In this document: positions 1 to 5,817 of the stretch, one piece after another
Layout: each line of letters opens with the position of its first letter
Position numbering within the stretch: position 1 is the first letter of the stretch
Source of the DNA: JBDKGH01 sp039798265
GTDB taxonomy: Bacteria; Bacteroidota; Bacteroidia; Flavobacteriales_D; Sanyastnellaceae
Reading direction: 5' to 3'
Length of the DNA stretch: 9,058 nucleotides
NCBI GenBank assembly: GCA_039798265.1
Contig: JBDKGH010000104.1
Span: 1-9,058, forward strand
Notes under the pieces: model-generated
Seen by the model: the letters and a program-made list of their open reading frames with translations, nothing else
What the model was told of the DNA's origin: nothing
Database searches by the model: none
Program-made: the position numbers and the translations under genes

Positions 1-1861
1 TATATACGTCTGCTCCTTTGGTCATACACAGCGAAGTCATATAGCCTCCGTAGCTCCAGCCTTGCATGCCTATGCGCGAAGCATCTACATATTTCTGTTG
101 ACCGAGGTAAGTAGCCAAGTCAATGAAGTCTTCGGTTTCTAGTTTGCCCAAATTCATATAGGTCGAATGCTTGAATTTGCGACCACGGTATTGTGTGCCG
201 CGTGGATCGCAACTCACCACGATGTAACCCATTTCGCAAAGCATCTGATGCCAGAGGTAATTGCGTCCATCCCATGAGTTAGAAACGGTGTTGCGACCAG
301 GACCACCATAAATGGCTACGAGTACAGGGTATTTTTTGCCTTCCTCAAAGTTGCTAGGCTTCATGATCCAACAATTGAGGTCAATATTCTCACGATTAGG
401 GAAGGTGAAAAATTCTTTCTTCGTGAGGTCGTATTTTTTCAAGTTGCTCTTTAGCGTTTCATTGGCTTTTAATACGCGGATTTCTTCTCCTTTGTTGTTG
501 CATAAAGTAGTAACAGGAGGTGTGTTGGCTGTACTGAAGGTGATGATGGCATACTTCATTCCTTTGCTAAAGGAGGCATCGTATGTACCGCCTAACTTGC
601 CGAGTGGCGAGGTCTTGCGGTTTTTCATATTCAGCACATACAGGTGTTTTTCTGTTGCTCCTCGTTCACTGCTGCTGTAGTACAGTTGGCCTTTGGTTTC
701 ATCAGCTCCGTAGTAGTCGATCACATCCCATTCACCTTTGGTCAATTGGTTCACCACATTTCCGTTGAGGTCAAATTGCCACAAATGATTGTATCCATCG
801 CGCTCGCTGGTCCAAAGGAAGGTGTTTCCATCGTTGAGGAAAACGAGGTTGTCGCTGATGTCGATATAGGTATCGGCTTTTTCATCAAACATCACTTTCG
901 TTTCTACAATGAAAGGCTGAACCTTACTCAAGTCGGTCATCAAAAATTCCAAGTGGTTTTGATGGCGATTCATGCGCATCACTACCAACTTGTCATTGTT
1001 CTTGGTCCATTTAATGCGCGGGATGTATTGATCGATTTCGGTGCCGGTATCTACCTTCATGTTCGCTGCGGTATTCACATTGAAAATATGAATGCTCACC
1101 GTACTGTTTTTTTCACCTGCTTTTGGATATTTAAAGGTGTAGCGGTCAGGATAAAGTTCTCCGTACATATCCATTCCAAATTCACGCACTTGCGATTCGT
1201 CAAATTTGTAATACGCAATGCGGTCACCATTTGGGCTCCATTGAAATCCTTTGTCAAAACCAAATTCTTCTTCATATACCCAATCCGTGGCGCCGTTGAT
1301 AATGCTGTTGATTTTGCCATCGCTGGTAACGGGCATTTCTTGACGGGTTTGGGTGTCAAGCACGTAAATGTTGTTATCGCGAACAAAGGCTATGCGTCGC
1401 GCGTCAGGCGAGAAGTCGGCTAAGCGCTGTTTGCCTTTTTTAAAGTCGGCAATAGGAAAGCCTTTTTTCGTTTCGAGATTATACACGTAGTAGTTGGCTG
1501 AAAAACTCCAACGGTAGATCGGTTCTGTTTCGGTTTGAATCAAGACCTGTTTTTCGTCGGCGCTGAATTGATAGCCTTCAATGGCTTTTTTCGCATCACC
1601 AAAAATGTCGAGCGAGGTGAGGATCACGGCTACTTCTTTGCCCGTTTCGTAACTGTACTTTACGAGCTTGGTACCAAAGGCATCGCTTTCTTCGAGACTG
1701 GTGTAGTGCACACCATCGTTCATCGAGTTCAGTCCATCTACAAACTCAGAGCTAAATTCGCCACTGGCCCAGATGAGTTCGTTCGTGATTTTTTGTTGAG
1801 CGTTAACAGCAAACGCAGACAACAGGAAAAGGGCAAAAACCCCGATACAATTGAATTTCAT
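1..1861 (-). CDS. dpp4: Dipeptidyl peptidase IV (S9B prolyl peptidase), C-terminus cut off
   Basis: A secreted serine peptidase that should remove Xaa-Pro or Xaa-Ala dipeptides from peptide N-termini, acting in the periplasm or at the cell surface. The minus-strand frame is open for 620 codons from ATG at 1861 to the window edge. Residues 1-21 form a signal peptide (MKFNCIGVFALFLLSAFAVNA, then QQ). The beta-propeller part carries DWVYEEEF at residues 193-200, whose first two glutamates (E197, E198) match the pair that holds the substrate amino terminus in DPP IV. Near the cut end is GWSYGGY with catalytic Ser603 (codon 53-55). The catalytic Asp and His, normally 70-110 residues further on, lie outside the window. 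Bacteroidota homologues are about 720 residues, so roughly 100 are missing. It diverges from the FAD-linked dehydrogenase across 101 bp. The family call is firm; the exact substrate range is inferred. Confidence 0.93.
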   Translation of the reverse strand, partial: MKFNCIGVFALFLLSAFAVNAQQKITNELIWASGEFSSEFVDGLNSMNDGVHYTSLEESDAFGTKLVKYSYETGKEVAVILTSLDIFGDAKKAIEGYQFSADEKQVLIQTETEPIYRWSFSANYYVYNLETKKGFPIADFKKGKQRLADFSPDARRIAFVRDNNIYVLDTQTRQEMPVTSDGKINSIINGATDWVYEEEFGFDKGFQWSPNGDRIAYYKFDESQVREFGMDMYGELYPDRYTFKYPKAGEKNSTVSIHIFNVNTAANMKVDTGTEIDQYIPRIKWTKNNDKLVVMRMNRHQNHLEFLMTDLSKVQPFIVETKVMFDEKADTYIDISDNLVFLNDGNTFLWTSERDGYNHLWQFDLNGNVVNQLTKGEWDVIDYYGADETKGQLYYSSSERGATEKHLYVLNMKNRKTSPLGKLGGTYDASFSKGMKYAIITFSTANTPPVTTLCNNKGEEIRVLKANETLKSNLKKYDLTKKEFFTFPNRENIDLNCWIMKPSNFEEGKKYPVLVAIYGGPGRNTVSNSWDGRNYLWHQMLCEMGYIVVSCDPRGTQYRGRKFKHSTYMNLGKLETEDFIDLATYLGQQKYVDASRIGMQGWSYGGYMTSLCMTKGADVY

Positions 1862-1880
1862 TAGTCGATTGTTAAAGTGC

Positions 1881-1888
1881 CGAAAGTA
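1881..1888 (-). promoter_or_regulatory. Possible -7 box for the dipeptidyl peptidase gene
   Basis: The minus strand reads TACTTTCG, one base off the Bacteroidota -7 consensus TAnnTTTG (C for T at position 7). It ends 19 bases before the ATG at 1861. The same C variant occurs before the genes starting at 3712 and 7923. No TTG or TTTG is found at the usual distance upstream, so this is a weak call based on recurrence and placement. Confidence 0.35.
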
Positions 1889-1949
1889 ATTCAAAGACGG
1901 CATTGGAAAAGCTTTCATTTGATAAGTGCTAATATATTGATGCCGTGTG

Positions 1950-1957
1950 CATCTTTG
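1950..1957 (+). promoter_or_regulatory. Possible -7 box for the FAD-linked dehydrogenase
   Basis: CATCTTTG differs from TAnnTTTG only in the first base and ends five bases (TGGCG) before the ATG at 1963. Transcription starting a few bases after the box would give an mRNA with almost no leader. The box also argues against the in-frame GTG at 1945, because a start there would put the box inside the coding region. No convincing -33 TTG is seen. Confidence 0.4.
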
Positions 1958-1962
1958 TGGCG

Positions 1963-3372
1963 ATGACACAACATTCATACCGAGCTCTTACTGCCGACGA
2001 AATCACTTATTTTCAGTCGGTTTTGGGAAATGATAAAGTATTTAGCGATAACGAATCGCGCGCCCATTATGGTCACGACGAAACGGAAGATTTGCAGTTT
2101 CCTCCCGCCGTGGTGCTCAAACCGCACACGGTAGAAGAGGTGAGCGCCATACTGCGCTATTGCAATGAGCAGCAAATTCCTGTTACTCCTCTTGGCGCCC
2201 GCACGGGATTGAGTGGTGGTGCTTTGTGTGTGAATGGCGGCGTAGGATTGAGCATGGAAAAGTTCAATCGCATTCTCAAGATCGATACCCTCAATGGCCA
2301 GGTGATTACTGAGCCAGCTGTGATTACACAAGTGCTGCAAGAGGAATGTGCGAAGCAAGGTTTGTATTACGCTCCTGATCCTGCTAGCCGCGGTAGCTGC
2401 TGGATTGGTGGTAACCTCGCTGAAAATAGCGGTGGTCCTCACGCTGTGAAATACGGCGTAACAAAAGACTTTGTGCTCAACCTGCAAGTGGTATTGCCTT
2501 CTGGAGAAGTGATGTGGACTGGTGCGAATACCTTAAAGAACAGCACGGGATATAATCTCACACAACTGATGGTGGGCAGCGAAGGCACCTTAGGTGTCAT
2601 TACGCAAGCGGTTTTAAAGCTGCTGCCTTTACCGCAACATAATTTGTTGATGTTAGTGCCTTTTGCTTCGGCAGAAAAAGCATGCGAAGCGGTAAGCGCC
2701 GTTTTTAGAGCGGGCATCACACCAAGTGCAATGGAATTTATGGAACGCGATGCCATCGACTACACCATGCAGTTTGTAGATGGGGTGACCATTCCCGTGG
2801 GCGACGAGGTGCAAGCGCACTTGCTCATCGAAGTAGATGGTAATCACCTCGAACAACTCATGGCCGACTGCGAAAAAGTGTCGGAGATCATGATGCAGTT
2901 TGAATGCGGCGAAATTCTTTTTGCCGAAGATCAGGCGCAGAAAGATCAATTGTGGAAAGTGCGCCGCAAAGTAGGAGAGGCCGTGAAGTCGCACTCCATC
3001 TACAAGGAGGAAGATACTGTTGTGCCGCGTTACGAGCTTCCTCGCTTATTAGCAGGGGTAAAAAGCATTGGTAAAAAATATGGATTTCATTCGGTGTGTT
3101 ATGGTCATGCCGGTGATGGTAATCTGCACGTCAATATACTCAAAGGCGATTTACCCGATGAGGTATGGCACGATATGTTGCCCAAAGCCATTCGCGAAAT
3201 TTTTGAACTCACTGTCGCACTGGGCGGCACACTTAGCGGTGAACATGGCATTGGTTGGGTTCAAAAACATTACATGGACATTGCCTTTCCCGACTTTCAG
3301 TTAGAGCTGATGCGGGGCATTAAAAAGGTGTTTGATCCAAAGGGCATTCTCAACCCAGGGAAAATATTTTAG
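1963..3372 (+). CDS. FAD-linked 2-hydroxyacid dehydrogenase, GlcD/D-lactate dehydrogenase type
   Basis: A 469-residue flavoenzyme of the vanillyl-alcohol oxidase superfamily that oxidises a D-2-hydroxyacid (glycolate, D-lactate or D-2-hydroxyglutarate are the candidates) and passes electrons to an acceptor other than oxygen. The FAD-binding domain carries PLGARTGLSGGA (residues 76-87), PDPASRGSCWIGGNLAENSG (138-157) and GYNLTQLMVGSEGTLGVIT (196-214). The C-terminal substrate domain has YGHAGDGNLHVN (380-391) and GEHGIG (426-431), whose histidines and glutamate form the metal and substrate site in this family. It ends in the usual FDPKGILNPGKIF. ATG 1963 is preferred over GTG 1945, which would add six residues (MCIFVA) covering the likely -7 box. 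No GlcE or GlcF partner is adjacent, so it probably acts as a single-subunit enzyme. A hairpin terminator follows the stop by 21 bases. Substrate cannot be decided from sequence alone. Confidence 0.92.
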   Translation: MTQHSYRALTADEITYFQSVLGNDKVFSDNESRAHYGHDETEDLQFPPAVVLKPHTVEEVSAILRYCNEQQIPVTPLGARTGLSGGALCVNGGVGLSMEKFNRILKIDTLNGQVITEPAVITQVLQEECAKQGLYYAPDPASRGSCWIGGNLAENSGGPHAVKYGVTKDFVLNLQVVLPSGEVMWTGANTLKNSTGYNLTQLMVGSEGTLGVITQAVLKLLPLPQHNLLMLVPFASAEKACEAVSAVFRAGITPSAMEFMERDAIDYTMQFVDGVTIPVGDEVQAHLLIEVDGNHLEQLMADCEKVSEIMMQFECGEILFAEDQAQKDQLWKVRRKVGEAVKSHSIYKEEDTVVPRYELPRLLAGVKSIGKKYGFHSVCYGHAGDGNLHVNILKGDLPDEVWHDMLPKAIREIFELTVALGGTLSGEHGIGWVQKHYMDIAFPDFQLELMRGIKKVFDPKGILNPGKIF

Positions 3373-3393
3373 TTGAAAAAAGTATAGAACCAA

Positions 3394-3419
3394 AAAGCCC
3401 CGCACGCTTGCGGGGCTTT
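3394..3419. terminator. Bidirectional intrinsic terminator
   Basis: A perfect 10-bp stem (AAAGCCCCGC / GCGGGGCTTT) closes a 6-base loop (ACGCTT). It lies 21 bases after the dehydrogenase stop. On the plus strand the stem is followed by AAGG, so the T-run is only the three Ts of the stem. On the minus strand the right arm runs into five Ts (positions 3396-3392), a better terminator tail. It therefore suits a minus-strand transcript at least as well as the dehydrogenase mRNA. Confidence 0.85.
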
Positions 3420-3450
3420 AAGGCTTAAACTGAAAAACTAAAAACTATCG

Positions 3451-3495
3451 TTATTGTTTTGAGCCTGATTGGCTCAACTCAACTAACTCTTGCAT
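3451..3495 (-). CDS. Possible 14-residue peptide of unknown function
   Basis: ATG at 3495 opens a short frame encoding MQELVELSQSGSKQ and ending in TAA at 3451. The peptide is acidic in its first half and polar after that, with no membrane segment and no cysteine. It lies inside the predicted minus-strand transcript, about 17-20 bases from the predicted 5' end and about 32 bases before the terminator stem. The ATG sits at the foot of a hairpin (3492-3513), so initiation may be structure-controlled. A 7-bp inverted repeat (TTGAGCC / GGCTCAA, 3459-3477) lies within the codons for LSQSGSK. A frame this short arises easily by chance, so the call rests on its placement between promoter and terminator. 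I do not recognise it. Confidence 0.35.
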   Translation of the reverse strand: MQELVELSQSGSKQ

Positions 3496-3513
3496 TTGGA
3501 ATAAACCAAACAC
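3492..3513 (-). promoter_or_regulatory. 5'-end hairpin covering the tiny ORF's start codon
   Basis: On the minus strand GTGTTTGG pairs with CCAAATGC around the loop TTTATT. Five pairs (TTTGG/CCAAA) are Watson-Crick, and the three basal pairs are one G-C and two G-U wobbles. The right arm contains the whole ATG at 3495-3493. The hairpin would start within a few bases of the predicted transcript 5' end. It could block initiation or protect the RNA end. The weak basal pairs make this tentative. Confidence 0.35.
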
Positions 3514-3517
3514 CGGT

Positions 3518-3546
3518 CAAATATAATCGTTGATACAAAAAACAAA
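3518..3546 (-). promoter_or_regulatory. Bacteroidota-type promoter reading the small minus-strand unit
   Basis: The minus strand carries TTTG at 3546-3543, a 17-base spacer, then TATATTTG at 3525-3518. These match the -33 (TTG/TTTG) and -7 (TAnnTTTG) elements known for Bacteroides and Flavobacterium sigma factors. It is the only promoter in the window with both elements visible. It points away from the HI0933 gene and toward the 14-codon ORF and the 3394-3419 terminator. Confidence 0.55.
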
Positions 3547-3592
3547 TGTGAGTTAGGGCACAAAAGCACTGCTTTTTCTACTAAAGAGGTTA

Positions 3593-3657
3593 AATAGGTC
3601 GCTGAGTGGTCATTTTTTTTCGGCGAATAGGTCATTTTTGTATGGCTTCTTTTTTTT
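3593..3657 (+). promoter_or_regulatory. GGTC repeats and T-tracts upstream of the HI0933 gene
   Basis: GGTC occurs at 3597, 3608 and 3630, spaced 11 and 22 bases, so all three copies face the same side of the helix. The outer two are within AATAGGTC (3593-3600 and 3626-3633), and the second and third are followed by ATTTTT. T-tracts at 3613-3620, 3635-3639 and 3650-3657 may curve the DNA. This looks like an upstream control region for the gene at 3712, but no known operator is matched. The stretch 3547-3592 holds nothing I can name. Confidence 0.25.
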
Positions 3658-3669
3658 GATCGAGATCAA
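3656..3669. promoter_or_regulatory. FNR/CRP-family operator-like palindrome
   Basis: TTGATCGAGATCAA matches the FNR consensus TTGAT-N4-ATCAA in all ten defined positions. Its centre (3662.5) lies about 48 bases before the predicted transcription start of the HI0933-family gene, close to where a CRP/FNR-family activator would sit next to polymerase. The regulator itself is not in the window, and Bacteroidota CRP/FNR proteins can recognise related sites, so the bound factor is inferred only. Confidence 0.5.
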
Positions 3670-3699
3670 GGGAAATAGTCGTTGTTACGGCTATCGCGC

Positions 3700-3707
3700 T
3701 ATTTTCG
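3700..3707 (+). promoter_or_regulatory. Possible -7 box for the HI0933-family gene
   Basis: TATTTTCG fits TAnnTTTG except for C at position 7, and ends four bases (CCAC) before the GTG at 3712. An identical octamer lies at 7894-7901 before another plus-strand gene. A TTG at 3682-3684 sits 15 bases upstream, slightly closer than usual for a -33 element. The short distance predicts a nearly leaderless mRNA. Confidence 0.38.
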
Positions 3708-3711
3708 CCAC

Positions 3712-4938
3712 GTGAATAAACAAGTCATCATTATAGGAGGTGGAGCTGCAGGTTATTTCTGCGCGCTGCAATTAGCGGAGCTAGCGCCGGATACCAAAAT
3801 TACCATTTTGGAAAAAGGTACTCAGACCTTGGCTAAAGTAAAAATCAGCGGAGGCGGTAGATGCAATGTTACTCACGCATGTTTTGATCCGAAAGAACTG
3901 GTGCAGTTTTATCCGCGTGGTCACAAAGAACTGCTCGGACCATTCAATAGATTTCAGCCAGCGGATACGATTCAGTGGTTTGCCGACCGCGGAGTAGAAT
4001 TGAAAGTAGAAGACGATGGTCGCATGTTTCCGACTACTGATTCTTCTCAAACCATCATCGACTGCTTTGAAAAAAGAGCCGAAGAACGAGGTGTGAAAGT
4101 ATGGACGCAAGCGGGTGTAAGTGCTTTTCGCAAAACGGAAACAGGTTGGGAGGTTGAGATCAATAAATCGAATACCATACAAGCCGATGCTGTGGTGCTG
4201 GCCACTGGCAGTAGTGCTCTTATGTGGGATTATGTGGCCCAATTGGGACACACCATCATCTCTCCTGTAGCTTCTTTGTTTACGTTTACCATCAAGGATA
4301 AACGCATTGATGGCCTCGCAGGTGTTTCGTCACCACTAGCCGAAGTCAGTATAGAAGATTCAGATTTCGAATCGAGTGGTCCTTTGCTCATTACGCATTG
4401 GGGATTGAGTGGCCCGGGCATCTTAAAGTTATCCGCATGGGCTGCTCGTTTTTTAGCGGAAAAAAACTATCGCTTTTCTATTCGGGTCAATTGGGAAGGT
4501 AATCGATCTTTAGACGAAGTGTTGGAGGTTTTGAAGTCGTGGCGCAATCATTCAGCTAAAAAATTAGTGGTGCAGCATAGTCCATTTTCTTTTCCCAATC
4601 GCTTGTGGTCTTCATTGGCGAGTAAGCATGTGGGGGCAGAAAAAAAATGGGCTGATTTATCCAATGCACATCTTTCCGCCATTGCCGAAGAAGTCGCTCA
4701 TGGTCGCTATGAAGTGAATGGAAAAAGTACCTTTAAAGATGAGTTCGTAACAGCCGGTGGCATCAGCTTAAAAGAGGTGGATTTTAAAACCATGCAAAGC
4801 AAAAAGTCAGAAGGGCTTTTCTTCGCGGGTGAAGTACTCGACATCGACGCAGTAACAGGCGGCTTCAATTTTCAGGCAGCATGGACTACTGCTACTATTG
4901 CCGCACAGGCAATTAGCGAATCTCTCAGCGCGAAATAA
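3712..4938 (+). CDS. HI0933-family NAD(P)/FAD-dependent oxidoreductase (YhiN/BaiN-like)
   Basis: A 408-residue cytoplasmic flavoprotein of the HI0933 family, whose members bind FAD through a Rossmann fold; the physiological substrate is not known for most of them. The N-terminus is the dinucleotide motif VIIIGGGAAGYFCAL (residues 5-19), followed by the family signature KISGGGRCNVTH (44-55), a second nucleotide-associated segment VVLATG (161-166), GLSGPGILKLS (231-241), and near the end TAGGISLKEVD (347-357) and GLFFAGEVLDIDAVTGGFNF (368-387). Length is normal. GTG 3712 is chosen because it places the glycine motif at the usual distance from the N-terminus. The frame can be extended to TTG 3682, but that adds ten arginine-rich residues overlapping the probable -7 box. 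The upstream region carries a perfect FNR-type palindrome. fabI follows after 53 bp with its own likely promoter. Some annotations call this family BaiN, but that bile-acid role should not be transferred here. Confidence 0.9.
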   Translation: MNKQVIIIGGGAAGYFCALQLAELAPDTKITILEKGTQTLAKVKISGGGRCNVTHACFDPKELVQFYPRGHKELLGPFNRFQPADTIQWFADRGVELKVEDDGRMFPTTDSSQTIIDCFEKRAEERGVKVWTQAGVSAFRKTETGWEVEINKSNTIQADAVVLATGSSALMWDYVAQLGHTIISPVASLFTFTIKDKRIDGLAGVSSPLAEVSIEDSDFESSGPLLITHWGLSGPGILKLSAWAARFLAEKNYRFSIRVNWEGNRSLDEVLEVLKSWRNHSAKKLVVQHSPFSFPNRLWSSLASKHVGAEKKWADLSNAHLSAIAEEVAHGRYEVNGKSTFKDEFVTAGGISLKEVDFKTMQSKKSEGLFFAGEVLDIDAVTGGFNFQAAWTTATIAAQAISESLSAK

Positions 4939-4958
4939 GGCAGTTTCGAGAAGTTTGT

Positions 4959-4966
4959 TAGCTTTG
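4959..4966 (+). promoter_or_regulatory. Probable -7 box for fabI
   Basis: TAGCTTTG is a full match to TAnnTTTG in the 53-bp gap between the HI0933 gene and fabI, ending 25 bases before the fabI ATG. A transcript would carry a leader of roughly 20 bases. No -33 TTG is visible at the expected spacing, and no terminator hairpin separates the two genes, so read-through from upstream is also possible. Confidence 0.45.
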
Positions 4967-4991
4967 TCACATAATCAAATACGGAACACGT

Positions 4992-5813
4992 ATGTCAAAC
5001 AACCTATTGAAAGGAAAAAAGGGAATCATCTCAGGTGCCCTCAACAACATGTCTATCGCTTGGAAAGTAGCTGAAAAGGCTCACGAACAAGGCGCAGAAA
5101 TCGTGTTGACCAACGCTCCAATTGCCATGCGCATGGGCGAAATCAACGGATTGGCAGAAAAGATAAATGCTCCCATCATTGCAGCAGATGCTACGAACGA
5201 TGCGGATCTCGATAACCTCTTCACCAAGTCAATGGAACACTTCGGTGGTAAAGTGGATTTTGTATTGCACAGTATTGGTATGTCGCCAAACGTGCGCAAA
5301 GGCCGTCATTACACCGATTTGAACTACGAATGGTACAAGCAATCTTTGGATGTAAGCGCTATGAGCTTGCACCGCATGTTGAGCATGGCCTATAAAAAAG
5401 ACGCCATCAATGATTGGGGTTCTGTAGTGGCTTTGAGCTACATCGCTGCTCAGCGTACATTCCCAGATTATAGCGATATGGCTGATGCAAAGGCTTTGCT
5501 CGAAAGCATCGCACGTAGCTTCGGTTATCACTACGGTGCTGCTAAACACATCCGTGTAAACACCATCTCGCAATCGCCTACTGTTACTACTGCTGGTAGC
5601 GGTGTAAAAGGCTTCGATGGTTTTATCAGTTATGCGGAAGCGATGTCACCACTTGGTAATGCAGATGCGGAAGCGTGTGCTGATTACTGCGTAGCGATGT
5701 TCAGTGATTTGACTCGTTATGTAACTATGCAAAACCTCTTCCACGACGGTGGTTTCAGCAGCTCGGGTGTTACTCCTGAAGTAGTAGGTAAGTTTACGAT
5801 TGAAGAAAAATAA
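4992..5813 (+). CDS. fabI: Enoyl-[acyl-carrier-protein] reductase [NADH]
   Basis: FabI performs the last reduction of each fatty-acid elongation round, turning trans-2-enoyl-ACP into acyl-ACP with NADH in the cytoplasm. The 273-residue protein is a short-chain dehydrogenase of full length. It opens with the FabI version of the cofactor loop, GALNNMSIAWKVAE (15-28), then ADATN (65-69), LHSIGMSP (92-99), and the catalytic Y-x6-K pair Tyr160 and Lys167 in YSDMADAK, with the additional FabI tyrosine at Tyr150 in LSYIAAQR. The stretch NTISQSPTVTTAGSGVKG (190-207) and the end NLFHDGGFSSSG are typical of the Bacteroidota form. Met163 and Phe208 appear to align with E. coli Met159 and Phe203 of the triclosan pocket. 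The ATG at 4992 fits the family start. The stop lies four bases from the stop of the convergent ATP-grasp gene, whose 3' end holds the likely fabI terminator. Confidence 0.97.
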   Translation: MSNNLLKGKKGIISGALNNMSIAWKVAEKAHEQGAEIVLTNAPIAMRMGEINGLAEKINAPIIAADATNDADLDNLFTKSMEHFGGKVDFVLHSIGMSPNVRKGRHYTDLNYEWYKQSLDVSAMSLHRMLSMAYKKDAINDWGSVVALSYIAAQRTFPDYSDMADAKALLESIARSFGYHYGAAKHIRVNTISQSPTVTTAGSGVKGFDGFISYAEAMSPLGNADAEACADYCVAMFSDLTRYVTMQNLFHDGGFSSSGVTPEVVGKFTIEEK

Positions 5814-5817
5814 TCGA

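Larger units (their letters stand above)
3392..3513 (-). ncRNA. Candidate ~120-nt small transcript with own promoter and terminator
   Basis: The minus strand has, in order, TTTG (3546-3543), 17 bases, a perfect TAnnTTTG box (TATATTTG, 3525-3518), a predicted start near 3511-3514, three hairpins (3513-3492, 3477-3459, 3419-3394) and a TTTTT tail ending at 3392. Spacer lengths of about 17-23 between the two promoter parts are accepted for Flavobacterium, so this is the best-formed promoter in the window. The RNA contains a 14-codon ORF, so it may be a tiny mRNA, a small regulatory RNA or both. I do not recognise an Rfam family. Its ends are predicted, not observed. Confidence 0.5.

Noticed and set aside
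644..1423. 259-codon plus-strand open frame
   Set aside because: It is antisense to the dipeptidyl peptidase, whose DWVYEEEF and other motifs lie in the opposite frame. The translation has no recognisable domain.
1878..1902. TGCCG...CGGCA inverted repeat in the divergent promoter region
   Set aside because: A five-base stem with a 15-base loop is expected by chance; no match to a known operator.
1975..2487. 170-codon minus-strand open frame opposite the dehydrogenase
   Set aside because: The plus strand encodes an unbroken FAD-binding domain here; the antisense product has no family features or promoter box.
3417..3429. TTTAA-GGC-TTAAA palindrome next to the terminator
   Set aside because: A three-base loop with AT-only pairs is unlikely to form a stable structure and competes with the 10-bp terminator stem.
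3781..4251. 156-codon minus-strand open frame
   Set aside because: It is a shadow of the HI0933 flavoprotein, which carries clear motifs over the same bases.
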